From assembly GCF_019977355.1 (NCBI RefSeq), contig NZ_AP024655.1, positions 2,232,001-2,296,000 on the forward strand: a stretch of 64,000 nucleotides of DNA, given 5' to 3'. Below the pieces are notes generated by a model, which saw only the letters and a list, made by a program, of their open reading frames with translations, ran no database searches and was not told the origin of the DNA. How positions within the stretch are numbered: the stretch's first letter is position 1; every line of letters starts with the position of its first letter. Positions 42,163 to 50,428 of this stretch are shown here, one piece after another. The position numbers and the translations under genes were made by a program. This DNA is from Arthrobacter sp. NicSoilB8. Its GTDB lineage: Bacteria > Actinomycetota > Actinomycetes > Actinomycetales > Micrococcaceae.

Positions 42163-42960
42163 ATGACTCAGACCACTGACCGGCCGCCGGTCCTCTTCCT
42201 CAGCCACGGTGCCCCGCCGCTGGCCGACGACTCCACGTGGACCCGCGAACTCAACGCCTGGTCCGGCACGTTCGGCAAGCCCAAGGACATCCTCATGGTC
42301 TCCGCCCACTGGGAGAACGCCCCGGTGACGCTCAGCGCCACCGGTCGCGATCCCGGCCTGGTCTACGACTTCTGGGGCTTCCCCCAGAAGTACTATGAGG
42401 TGGCCTATGACGCCCCGCAGGCACCGGAGCTCGCTGCCGAAGTGGAGAAACTCGTCGCCGCCCACGGCCACCATGTGGAGCGCGACGAAAGCCGCGGCCT
42501 GGACCACGGCGCCTACGTTCCGCTGAAGGAGATGTACCCCGCGGCGGACGTGCCGGTGGTGCAGATGTCCATGCCGACGCTTGACCCGCAGGGGTTGTTC
42601 GAACTCGGGATGTCGCTGGGGCCGCTGCGCGACCGGGGAACTCTGATCGTCGGTTCGGGATTCACCACTCACAACCTGCGCTGGTTCAATCCCGCCGGCG
42701 GACCGGACACCACGCCGCCGGCGGCCTCCAGCGAATTCGACCACTGGGCCGAGGAAGCGATGGCCCGCGGCGACGTCGACGCCATCCTCGATTTCCTGAA
42801 CAAAGCACCGGCCGCCCGAGAGGCGCACCCCCGGAGCGAGCACTGGGCCCCGCTCTATGTGGCCCTCGGGGCGGCATACGGCTCGGGGGACATCCAGGCC
42901 AAGACGGCGATCGACGGTTTCTGGTTCGGGCTGTCCAAGCGCTCCTGGACCCTGACCTAA
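42163..42960 (+). CDS. LigB-type class III extradiol dioxygenase (DODA-like)
   Basis: A 265-residue dioxygenase of the 4,5-DOPA/LigB-like family. Metal histidines are in VLFLSHGAPPLADD and ILMVSAHWENAPVTLS, with further conserved His in GLDHGAYVPLKEMYP and GSGFTTHNLRWFN. Family members (YgiD-like) open catechol rings or act as quinone-stress proteins. A perfect TTGAAGCTTCAA precedes the gene, indicating a MarR-type repressor as in other ring-cleavage/quinone-resistance operons. The ATG at 42163 has AGGATAGGATG upstream. A QorB-like quinone reductase gene follows after 173 bp. Confidence 0.9.
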   Translation: MTQTTDRPPVLFLSHGAPPLADDSTWTRELNAWSGTFGKPKDILMVSAHWENAPVTLSATGRDPGLVYDFWGFPQKYYEVAYDAPQAPELAAEVEKLVAAHGHHVERDESRGLDHGAYVPLKEMYPAADVPVVQMSMPTLDPQGLFELGMSLGPLRDRGTLIVGSGFTTHNLRWFNPAGGPDTTPPAASSEFDHWAEEAMARGDVDAILDFLNKAPAAREAHPRSEHWAPLYVALGAAYGSGDIQAKTAIDGFWFGLSKRSWTLT

Positions 42961-43133
42961 CCACGCGACCGCCGGGGTAGGGTCAGCCGGCCGAATGCCG
43001 GCGCCGCACGGCATTAACGTCGCACAACGTAACACCGGAATGCCCCGGACCGGGGACCGGTTGTGCACCGCGGGCCGGTTCGCCGGCCCGCCGAAAGCTT
43101 GATGAACTTCACCGCGGACTCTAGGAGCGCAGC

Positions 43134-43991
43134 ATGACAATTGCAGTAACAGGTGCCACAGGACAGCTGGGCCGGCTGGTCCTCGAGGAACTGCTCGCCA
43201 GCCAGGAACCAGCCTCGCTGGTGGCGGTAGTGCGCGACGCCGGGAAGGCTGAGGAGCTGCGTGTCCGTGGCGTCCAGGTGCGCGCCGCGGACTATTCCGA
43301 TCCGGCCGCGCTGGAGGCCGCCCTCGCGGGTGTCGACAAACTCCTGTTGGTCTCCGGCAGCGAAGTGGGCTCCCGTGTGGCGCAGCACGCCAATGTGATC
43401 AACGCGGCCAAGGCCGCGGGCGTCCGTTTCATCGCCTACACGTCCGTCCTGGCCGCGGACACCACGGAGCTGATCCTGGCACCCGAGCACAAGGCGACAG
43501 AGGAACTCATCCGCGAGTCCGGACTCGAGAACACGATCCTGCGCAACGGCTGGTACACCGAAAACTATGTCCAGGCCGTGACCACGGCCCGTCAGACCGG
43601 CGCCGTCGTGGCCGCTGCAGGAGACGGCCGGGTCGCCAGCGCGGCGCGGGCCGACTACGCGGCCGCCGCGGCGGCGGTGCTCAGCTCCGCGGGACACGAG
43701 GGGCGCGTCTACGAACTCTCCGGCGACTACGCCTGGGACTTCAAGGAACTTGCGACCGCGCTCACCGAGATCGCGGGCCGGGAAGTGGTGTATCAGCCCG
43801 TCTCCGCAGCCGAGCTGGTGGAGGTCCTGACCAGCGCCGGACTCGACCAGGGGACCGCGGGATTCCTCGCCGCCCTTGACACGGACACCCAAGCCGGTCT
43901 GCTGGCAACCGTCACAGGCGAGCTGTCCGGGCTGATCGGGCGCCCGACGACGCCGCTGCTGCAGGCCCTGCGGTCTGCCACCGCGAGCTAG
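43134..43991 (+). CDS. NmrA/QorB-like SDR (NAD(P)H:quinone oxidoreductase family)
   Basis: A 285-residue atypical SDR. The NADPH motif is MTIAVTGATGQLGRLVLEEL; characteristic segments are AAKAAGVRFIAYTSVLAADT, HKATEELIRESGLENTILRN and GWYTENY, as in QorB and NmrA-like quinone reductases. It lacks the classical YxxxK with certainty, as usual for this branch. Upstream, CTTGATGAACTTCA is a weak relative of the MarR-type element before the dioxygenase. With the dioxygenase and monooxygenase fusion it forms a quinone/catechol defence or catabolism set. Confidence 0.9.
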   Translation: MTIAVTGATGQLGRLVLEELLASQEPASLVAVVRDAGKAEELRVRGVQVRAADYSDPAALEAALAGVDKLLLVSGSEVGSRVAQHANVINAAKAAGVRFIAYTSVLAADTTELILAPEHKATEELIRESGLENTILRNGWYTENYVQAVTTARQTGAVVAAAGDGRVASAARADYAAAAAAVLSSAGHEGRVYELSGDYAWDFKELATALTEIAGREVVYQPVSAAELVEVLTSAGLDQGTAGFLAALDTDTQAGLLATVTGELSGLIGRPTTPLLQALRSATAS

Positions 43992-44176
43992 GCACCACGT
44001 CCGGCCCGGCCCCCGGACCAGACGGTCAGCAGCCGCTCGGTCAGCCGCCGGAGGCGGACCGGGTGAACCGGAGTCCCGGCGCCCTTCGCCGGCGGGCCGG
44101 GAATGGGCATAATGAAGGCGTGGATTCTCTGCATGCCCTCAAGGCATAACCGGCCAGCGGTTGCGCGGCTCGACTT

Positions 44177-44704
44177 ATGGTTCCCGTGGAATCGTCCGGT
44201 GATTTCGGCCTGGCCGGCGCCGGGGCGTGGTCGGACGGCCCGCTGGTTCTCGGCGTGCCATGGGATTTCGAGGTGCGGCTGGTGCGGGCCGCCGCGGGGC
44301 TCGCGGCCATCATGGACGCTCACCTGATCTGCGCGTTCGTGGACCCGGCGAGCTACCTCACGGAGTGGGCACCCGCCGGCTCGCAGCCTGGCACCTCGCT
44401 CGATCCCGTCCGCAATGTCGACGCCGAGTATCCCTCCCGGCAGATGCTGGCCGGGCTCGAGCGCGTGCTTGGGCCGCCCGGCGGGGCATGGTCCTTCAGG
44501 GTGCTGAACGGGGAAGTGGCCCAGGCCCTGGGTCGCCTGGCGGAAAGCGCGGATGCGGCTGCGCTGATAGTCGGCGGGCAGCGGCCCGGGCGGGTTGCCA
44601 AAATGGTCCGGCTCCTGGAAGGCTCCGTCAGCGTGTCCCTGACCCGCCTGCAGGCCAAGCCCGTGCTGATCGTTCCGCACATTATTCCGCGCCCAGGCCC
44701 GTGA
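44177..44704 (+). CDS. Universal stress protein family
   Basis: A 175-residue single-domain UspA-like protein. The fold is visible in PLVLGVPWDFEVRLVRAAAG, AALIVGGQRPGRVAKMVRLL, EGSVSVSLTRLQAKPVLIVP. The ATP loop G-x2-G-x9-G(S/T) is degenerate (GGQRPGRVAKMVRLLEGS), so nucleotide binding may be lost. The ATG at 44177 is at the natural start. It is followed by a TCACCC-N5-GGGTGA palindrome and the DUF998-like gene. A second Usp is at 61821. Confidence 0.85.
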   Translation: MVPVESSGDFGLAGAGAWSDGPLVLGVPWDFEVRLVRAAAGLAAIMDAHLICAFVDPASYLTEWAPAGSQPGTSLDPVRNVDAEYPSRQMLAGLERVLGPPGGAWSFRVLNGEVAQALGRLAESADAAALIVGGQRPGRVAKMVRLLEGSVSVSLTRLQAKPVLIVPHIIPRPGP

Positions 44705-44727
44705 TCCGCCGGCCGACGCTGCGGGTT

Positions 44728-44744
44728 TCACCCCTTCCGGGTGA
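44728..44744. promoter_or_regulatory. TCACCC-N5-GGGTGA palindrome (site 1)
   Basis: TCACCCCTTCCGGGTGA, 64 bp upstream of the DUF998-like gene's ATG and 24 bp after the Usp stop. It is one of four perfect N5 copies in the window, all intergenic in 44.7-58.3 kb. Confidence 0.6.
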
Positions 44745-44807
44745 CGGCGCCGAACCCAGAGGGCTTTAGCGTTGGGTTACCACCACGCCAGCGAATCGAA
44801 GTGAGTG

Positions 44808-46040
44808 ATGTCAGGCCGGAACAAACACGCAGCCGTCACGTCAGAGTCGCGGGCGCTCTTCATCGGCAGCGTGGGCTTCGTGGTCCTTGGCGGCGTCGCG
44901 TTTCTGCTGGTCGGACGGGAACCGGTTCCGTTGTCGGGTCGCGGCTCAGCCGGTGACATCGCGGCGATCGGCACGGCCGTCCTTGGTGCCGGGGCGGTGG
45001 TGGCCGGTTGCCTGCAGCGCCGGCCGCCGTTGTCACCGCCGGGGCGTGGGGGCGGCCGGACGCGCAAGGTCATTGACATCGCGGCGCTTGCACTGGCCCA
45101 CGGGTGTATCTTCCTGCTCGGCTGGCTGGCCCTCTTCTCGATCTTCCAGCAGGCGTTTATCGGTGCGGTCCTCTATCCCGTGGCGGCGGCTGTCCTTGTC
45201 GGGACCACGGGAGCCGTCAGCGCCTACATCGCGTACCTCTCGGCGCTCGGCATGAGCGCTTACCGGCTCGCCGCGCTCCTCGCCGCGTTCCTGGTCACCG
45301 GTGTCCTCACGAGCATGCTCACGGCACAGGACCCTCAGTGGTGGCAGGAGAACCTCAGTGCCCTCGGCGCGAGCTCCGACGTCTCCGGGGTGGCCTTCAA
45401 CCTGACCCTGATCATCGCCGGCGTCGTGGTCACCACCCTCGCGGGATACGCCACCATGACTGTTGCGACGACGTCGACCACGCCTTCCGCGCGTCATCGG
45501 GCGAAGCTGCTCGAAGGCGGCATCATCCTCATGGGCGTCTTCCTCGCCTGCGTCGGCGTGTTCCCCGTCGATGAGCGCTTCGGCCTCCACACGCTGGCCG
45601 CGTCCGGCATGGTGGTGGTGTTCGGATCCCTGGCTGTCCGCATCCGCGCGCTCGTCCCGTCCCTCCCGGCGACCTTCGCGGCGCTCGGGTGGGTGTTCCT
45701 GGCGGCCATCGGCGTCGCGGCAGTGCTGTGGTTCCCCGTCGGCTACTACAACCTCACCGCTGTGGAGCTGATCGCCGCCTCGCTGATCTTCTCCTGGCTC
45801 ATTGTCCTGATCCGCAACCTCGCCGCCGTCGACGCGGACCGGCTCGACGCGGACCAAGCCGACACCGCTCAGTTCGACCCGGACCGACTCGACGCGGACC
45901 GGCTCGACACCGCTCAGTTCGACGCGGACCAAACCGACACGGCTCAGTTCGACGCGGCCAGGCCAGCCCGGCGGCAGGCACTGGACAGTAAAGGCGGGCC
46001 GGCGTCAACCGCGAAGGATGAAACGGCGTCCGGGCCGTAG
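44808..46040 (+). CDS. DUF998-like integral membrane protein with repeat tail
   Basis: A roughly 410-residue protein with about eight hydrophobic helices (FIGSVGFVVLGGVAFLLVG at the N-terminus; HGCIFLLGWLALFSIFQQAF; LIIAGVVVTTLAGYATMTVA; FLACVGVFPVDERFGLHTLA). The VFPVDERFGLHTLAA segment is typical of DUF998-family proteins. The last ~60 residues are a tandem repeat of DADRLD/DTAQFD-type pentads, reminiscent of a pentapeptide repeat but very short. The start is ATG 44808, with GTG 44805 possible. A TCACCC-type palindrome lies upstream. A large hairpin follows the stop. Confidence 0.8.
   Translation: MSGRNKHAAVTSESRALFIGSVGFVVLGGVAFLLVGREPVPLSGRGSAGDIAAIGTAVLGAGAVVAGCLQRRPPLSPPGRGGGRTRKVIDIAALALAHGCIFLLGWLALFSIFQQAFIGAVLYPVAAAVLVGTTGAVSAYIAYLSALGMSAYRLAALLAAFLVTGVLTSMLTAQDPQWWQENLSALGASSDVSGVAFNLTLIIAGVVVTTLAGYATMTVATTSTTPSARHRAKLLEGGIILMGVFLACVGVFPVDERFGLHTLAASGMVVVFGSLAVRIRALVPSLPATFAALGWVFLAAIGVAAVLWFPVGYYNLTAVELIAASLIFSWLIVLIRNLAAVDADRLDADQADTAQFDPDRLDADRLDTAQFDADQTDTAQFDAARPARRQALDSKGGPASTAKDETASGP
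45836..45957. repeat. Degenerate 15/30-bp tandem repeat
   Basis: Repeated GACGCGGACCGGCTCGAC and ACCGCTCAGTTCGACGCGG units, in frame with the membrane protein and coding its Asp-rich pentad tail. Units differ by single bases, so the array is old or under selection for the amino acid pattern. Confidence 0.7.
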
Positions 46041-46119
46041 CGCGGCCGGCCAAGACTGCGTGCAGCGGTGTTGCCTGGGCCTGGACCTGGTCCTGGTGTG
46101 GCGGTTCAGTGAAGGGCCG

Positions 46120-46185
46120 CCCAACTAGCTAGCAGCAGGGGCCGTTTTGAGCCCTCAAAACGGCCCCTGCTGCTAGCTAGTTGGG
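46120..46185. terminator. 32-bp perfect inverted repeat between convergent genes
   Basis: Left arm 46120-46151 and right arm 46154-46185 are perfectly complementary over 32 bp with a two-base loop. The arms include AACTAGCTAGCAGCAGG and GGGGCCGTTTTGAG. It lies 79 bp after the DUF998-like stop and 35 bp before the trxB stop, so it probably terminates both. It is far longer than needed for a terminator and lacks a pure U-run, so it may also be a mobile palindrome family. Confidence 0.6.
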
Positions 46186-46220
46186 GGCGGGGCGGGGCTG
46201 GGCGGGGCGGATGCGGTGAC

Positions 46221-47213
46221 CTACGAATGGGTGGGTTCCTCGACGAGGGCGGTGGCGATGCTGTCCGCGTCGTCGAGCGCGGCGAGGTAGCGTTCGGCAT
46301 CGAGGGCCGCGGCGCAGCCGGTGCCGGCGGCGGTGATGGCCTGGCGGTAGCGGTGGTCCACAGCGTCCCCGCACGCGAAAACCCCTGTCAGGTTGGTGAC
46401 GGTGGTCGGGGAGTCCACCGTGATGTAGCCCTCGGCGTCGAGCTCCACCTGGCCGGCCAGCAGTTCGGTCCGGGGGACATGTCCGATCGCGACGAAGATC
46501 CCGGTGGCGGCCTGTTCGCGGGTTGCGCCGGTGCGGGTGTCCGTCAAGGTGACGCCCGTGACTTTGGCATTGCCGTGGATCGCGGTGACGGCGGAGTGCC
46601 ACGCGAAACTGATCTTGGGGTTGTCCTTTGCCCGCTGGGCCATGATGCGGGAGGCCCGCAGTTCACCCTTGCGGACCACCACCGTCACGGACCTTCCGAA
46701 GCGGGTCAGGAAGGTCGCCTCCTCCATGGCGGAGTCCCCGCCGCCGACCACGATGATGTCCTGGTCGCGGAAGAAGAAGCCGTCGCAGGTGGCGCACCAG
46801 GAGACGCCGTGGCCGCTGAACTTCTTTTCCTCCGGCAGGCCGAGTTCCTTGTAGGCGGAGCCGGTGGCGAGGATGACGGCGGGAGCCTCGTGAGTCTCTC
46901 CGGCGCCGGTGACCACGCGCTTGAGGTGGCCGGCGAGCCGGACGCCGGTGACGTCGTCGAACACCACCTGGGCGCCGAACTTCTCGGCCTGCTTCTGCAA
47001 CCCGTCCATCAGTTCCGGGCCCTGGATGCCGTCCGGGAAGCCGGGGAAGTTCTCCACCTCGGTGGTGTTCATCAGGGCACCTCCCGCGGTGACGGCCCCG
47101 GCGATGACGAGCGGCCTTAGCCCGGCGCGGGCGGCGTAGATCGCCGCGGTGTAGCCGGCCGGGCCGGATCCGATGATGATCAGCTGTTCAGTAGTTACGT
47201 TGTCAGCGCTCAT
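46221..47213 (-). CDS. trxB: Thioredoxin-disulfide reductase
   Basis: A 330-residue FAD enzyme that reduces thioredoxin with NADPH. FAD motif [20 protein letters not shown], active-site CATC (140-143) in [18 protein letters not shown] motif [19 protein letters not shown] and the closing [20 protein letters not shown] are all canonical, and the length is normal. The ATG at 47213 was chosen because AAGGAG is seven bases upstream; an earlier ATG at 47219 is too close to it. No trxA is adjacent, which is unusual since actinobacteria often carry trxB-trxA near oriC, so this may be an extra copy. Confidence 0.95.
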   Translation of the reverse strand: MSADNVTTEQLIIIGSGPAGYTAAIYAARAGLRPLVIAGAVTAGGALMNTTEVENFPGFPDGIQGPELMDGLQKQAEKFGAQVVFDDVTGVRLAGHLKRVVTGAGETHEAPAVILATGSAYKELGLPEEKKFSGHGVSWCATCDGFFFRDQDIIVVGGGDSAMEEATFLTRFGRSVTVVVRKGELRASRIMAQRAKDNPKISFAWHSAVTAIHGNAKVTGVTLTDTRTGATREQAATGIFVAIGHVPRTELLAGQVELDAEGYITVDSPTTVTNLTGVFACGDAVDHRYRQAITAAGTGCAAALDAERYLAALDDADSIATALVEEPTHS

Positions 47214-47350
47214 GGTCATGCTCCTTGGCGGTTGGTATCGGCTCCGGTTGCCTGGCGGCGGGAATGAGGGATGCGATCAGGGCCAGGTATCCAGTGCAAC
47301 AAGGACGGCGACTTCGATCAAGGGGCCGCGGCCGCGGGGAACTGCCCCCG

Positions 47351-49219
47351 TTACGGGGTGACGATATTGAACGCCGGGTCCCCGGTGTCGAGCACTCCCA
47401 GCAGGGCCGGCAGGACGTAGGTGCTGCCGGTCAGGGTGATGCCCGGCGAGGCGGTGTCCCCGCCGAGCAGGGCAAGCAGCCTGGCCTTGGTGAGCCGGAT
47501 CTCGGCGTCCGCCGATTCGCCCGCCACTAACTCGCTGATGAGCACGCCATTGCGGAGGGTCAGATGGTATGTGGCGTCGAGATCCGTGAACGTGACATTG
47601 AGCGAGAGGTCCAGATTCCAGGCTTTGGGTCCATCCACCGCGATGGCGAGGGATCCGAAGAGCTGCTCGGGGGTGAGCTGGGCGACGATCGCCGGTGCCG
47701 CCGTCGCCGTTGGCGTCCCGAAGTTGCCGTCGCGCAGTTCGGTGGCCCCGGAGAGGAAGAAGTTCCGCCACGTCCCGTTCTCCGAGCCGTAACCGAGCTG
47801 TTCCAGCGTGTCGGCGTAGAGCTCCCGCACCCCGGGGTTGCCGGCATCGACGAAGATGGCGTGGTCGAGCAGCGTGGCTGCCCAGCGGAAGTCACCTGCC
47901 TCAAAGGCAGTCCGCGCGGTCCCGATGACGTGGTCCAGCCCTCCCATGGCATCGACATAGCGGGTGGCCAGCCCGGCGGGAGGATGCGGCCAGAGGCGCG
48001 CCGGGTTCCCGTCAAACCACCCCATGTAGCGCTGGTAGATCGCTCTCACATTGTGGCTGACGGAGCCGTAGTAGCCCCGGGTGTGCCAGGCGTTCGCGAG
48101 GGCCGGCGGCAGCTCGATGGCCTCGGCGATCTCGGCGCCGGTATACCCCCGGTTGAGGTATCGCAGGGTCTGGTCGTGGAGGTAGGCATAGAGGTCGCGC
48201 TGGGTCGAGAGGAAGGAAAGTATCCGGTCCGCTCCCCACGTCGGCCAATGGTGGGAGGCGAAGACGACGTCCGTCCGCGTGCCGAACATCCTGATCGCCT
48301 GCGTGAGGTACGTGGACCAGACATGCGGATCACGGACCAGCGCGCCCCGCAGGGTGAGCAGGTTGTGGAGCGTGTGGGTCGCGTTTTCGGCCATGCACAG
48401 GGCGCGGTACCGGGGAAAGTAGAAGTGCATCTCCGCCGGCGCCTCGGTCCCAGGAGCCATCTGGAACTCGATCTCGAGGCCGTCCACTGTGTGGCGCTGG
48501 CCGGTCTCGCGGATGTCCAGCGTCGGCACGATGAGCCCGATTTCCCCTGTTGAGGTCGTTTGGCCGAGGCCGGCGCCCACCTGGCCCCGCGGGCCGCATG
48601 CGAGGGCCGCCCCGTACATGTAGCCGGCCCGGCGCGCCATGGCGGTGCCGGCGTAGACGTTTTCCGAGACGGCATGCTCCACGAAGCCGTCCGGGGCGAT
48701 CACCTCGATAAGCCCGGCATCGGCATCCGCCTGGGTGGCAACACCGAAGACTCCGCCGAAGTGGTCTACATGGCTATGGGTGTAGATGACGGCGGCAACA
48801 CGCCTCTCACCCCGGTGCGACCGGTAGAGCCTGAGCGCGGCGGCGGCCGTCTCAGTCGAGATGAGGGGGTCGATCACAATGACCCCGGTGTCACCTTCCA
48901 CGAAGGTGATGTTCGAGAGGTCGAGGCCGCGGACCTGGTAGATGCCGTCCACCACTTCGAAAAGGCCCTGTTTGGCCACGAGGCCGGACTGCCGCCAGAG
49001 GCTCGGGTTCACCGTGTCGGGGGCCTCACCGCCAAGAAACGAGTATTTGTCGTTGTCCCACACCACCCGCCCGTCGGCTGCGTGCACGACGGCGGGACTC
49101 AGGGCCGCGATGAACCCGCGTGCCGCGTCCTCCTGATCGGCAGCGTCCGCGAAGGGCAATGATGCGGACAGCTCACGGTGGGCAGCCGCGACGGCCTGCT
49201 CGGCTGGCTTGCGGGTCAT
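47351..49219 (-). CDS. Alkyl/aryl-sulfatase (MBL-fold, SdsA/BDS1 type)
   Basis: A 622-residue protein. The metallo-beta-lactamase domain has the zinc motif THSHVDHFGG (H148, H150, D152, H153) with later ligands in APAEMHFYFPRYRALCMAEN. It is followed by an alkylsulfatase dimerisation domain (GYTGAEIAEAIELPPALANA) and a C-terminal SCP2-like domain (AWNLDLSLNVTFTDLDATYH). This is the SdsA1/BDS1 architecture that hydrolyses alkyl sulfates such as SDS. No signal peptide is visible, so it is probably cytoplasmic here. A TCACCC-N5-GGGTGA palindrome lies 67 bp upstream of the start. Confidence 0.93.
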   Translation of the reverse strand: MTRKPAEQAVAAAHRELSASLPFADAADQEDAARGFIAALSPAVVHAADGRVVWDNDKYSFLGGEAPDTVNPSLWRQSGLVAKQGLFEVVDGIYQVRGLDLSNITFVEGDTGVIVIDPLISTETAAAALRLYRSHRGERRVAAVIYTHSHVDHFGGVFGVATQADADAGLIEVIAPDGFVEHAVSENVYAGTAMARRAGYMYGAALACGPRGQVGAGLGQTTSTGEIGLIVPTLDIRETGQRHTVDGLEIEFQMAPGTEAPAEMHFYFPRYRALCMAENATHTLHNLLTLRGALVRDPHVWSTYLTQAIRMFGTRTDVVFASHHWPTWGADRILSFLSTQRDLYAYLHDQTLRYLNRGYTGAEIAEAIELPPALANAWHTRGYYGSVSHNVRAIYQRYMGWFDGNPARLWPHPPAGLATRYVDAMGGLDHVIGTARTAFEAGDFRWAATLLDHAIFVDAGNPGVRELYADTLEQLGYGSENGTWRNFFLSGATELRDGNFGTPTATAAPAIVAQLTPEQLFGSLAIAVDGPKAWNLDLSLNVTFTDLDATYHLTLRNGVLISELVAGESADAEIRLTKARLLALLGGDTASPGITLTGSTYVLPALLGVLDTGDPAFNIVTP

Positions 49220-49285
49220 AGGATTTCGCCATCCCTCCGACGGACCACGGGCGTTCATCGTGGCACACAGCCGGAGCGCAGGCCA

Positions 49286-49302
49286 TCACCCGATTCGGGT
49301 GA
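49286..49302. promoter_or_regulatory. TCACCC-N5-GGGTGA palindrome (site 2)
   Basis: TCACCCGATTCGGGTGA, 67 bp upstream of the alkylsulfatase ATG, between it and the LysE stop. Confidence 0.6.
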
Positions 49303-49387
49303 CACCCGGGCCGGGGTCACTGAGCGTGCCCGTGCTGACGCCCGTGCTTACGCCCGAGCGCCCAGCCCGAGCACTTAGCCCGAGCGC

Positions 49388-50032
49388 TTAGGCGGAGGCC
49401 AGCGTCTTGGTCAGGATCGTGCCGCCAACCCCGACGAGGACAGCGCCCGAACCACCGACGACCATCCGGCCGGTCCGGGGCCGGGCGAGAAAGCCCGTGA
49501 TCTTCTTGAGCCCGCTGAGGAGCAGCACATACCAGGCAAAGGCAATCAGCAGGAAGATGCACGCCATTACGGTGTGCTGGGCGAGCGACGGCAGCGGGGC
49601 GAAATTGAATTGCGGGAACAGCGACAAATAGAAAACGGCGACCTTCGGGTTGAGCAGGTTGCTCACCATTCCCTGCACGAATGGCGAGCTGCCACCAAGC
49701 TGTCGGCCCGGCCGCGGTCCCGCGGGCTGCGTGTGTTCTTTGGGAGCCCTGGCGAATGCCTCGGCGAGCGCGCGGACACCCAGATAGAGCAGGTAGGCGG
49801 CCCCGGCGATCTTTATCCCGGTCCCGAGCACCTCCGAGGCCCCCAGCAGCGCCGTGACACCGAGCACCGCCAGCAGCGCAAGAATCGTGTTGCCCACCAT
49901 GATGCCGGCGGCAGCTGTTGCAGCGGACCGGGGGCCGCGGGCCGCGTTCCTGATGACCAAGGCAAAGTCCGGGCCGGGCACGAGGACCACCACCAGGCAG
50001 GTCAGCACAAAGGCCGTTAGCTGTTCGACCAT
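49388..50032 (-). CDS. LysE/RhtB-family transporter
   Basis: A 214-residue exporter with six hydrophobic segments. The family signature VLVPGPDFALVIRNAARGPR is at helix 1, and NLLNPKVAVFYLSLFPQF is the conserved centre. These proteins export amino acids such as lysine, threonine or homoserine. The ATG at 50032 is natural. It is divergent from the leader peptide and DHA2 pump, with about 294 bp between. Confidence 0.92.
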   Translation of the reverse strand: MVEQLTAFVLTCLVVVLVPGPDFALVIRNAARGPRSAATAAAGIMVGNTILALLAVLGVTALLGASEVLGTGIKIAGAAYLLYLGVRALAEAFARAPKEHTQPAGPRPGRQLGGSSPFVQGMVSNLLNPKVAVFYLSLFPQFNFAPLPSLAQHTVMACIFLLIAFAWYVLLLSGLKKITGFLARPRTGRMVVGGSGAVLVGVGGTILTKTLASA

Positions 50033-50183
50033 GGTGGTTGCCTCCGGGCGTCGGGTTCTTCAGCGGGACGGGATGAATCTGCCCGCGACAGAGCAGGGCA
50101 GGCTTCTACGTTAGGGCATATTCGGCATGACCGGCGTTGATCACGGTTCTTCTATGGCTGCGCGGGCGGCGGGGGCTGGAACT

Positions 50184-50200
50184 TCACCCGCCGGGAATGA
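50184..50200. promoter_or_regulatory. Degenerate TCACCC-N5 palindrome (site 3)
   Basis: TCACCCGCCGGGAATGA has a perfect left half but two mismatches in the right half (GAATGA). It is 127 bp upstream of the leader peptide and lies in the LysE/pump divergent region. It is included because of its position. Confidence 0.3.
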
Positions 50201-50326
50201 TTCGGTCCGGGCACCGGACGGTTAGCTTTGCATTAACATCGCACCACGGCGGGCTCTGGCGGGATGTTTTCCCGCAGTGCCGTGCTGATGTGTGCGCCTG
50301 CCCGGCCAAACGCCAGAGGAGGCGAC

Positions 50327-50428
50327 ATGCCCGGTTGTGAAATGCCCGGTTGTGAAATGCCCGGTTGTGAAACGTCGAGTCGTGAAATGACCCCGGACCC
50401 GGCAAACCGGCGGGATGGCCACCGATGA
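50327..50428 (+). CDS. 33-aa leader peptide with Met-Pro-Gly-Cys-Glu repeats
   Basis: A short frame with an AGGAGG (50317-50322) four bases before its ATG. It encodes three perfect MPGCE pentads, a fourth TSSRE, then MTPDPANRRDGHR. The DNA repeats are 15-bp units ATGCCCGGTTGTGAA at 50327, 50342 and 50357, so each unit also carries its own in-frame ATG. Its TGA overlaps the ATG of the DHA2 pump (ATGA), giving translational coupling; the pump has no good ribosome binding site of its own. The three evenly spaced cysteines could bind a metal or react with electrophiles, but no function is shown. Confidence 0.6.
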   Translation: MPGCEMPGCEMPGCETSSREMTPDPANRRDGHR

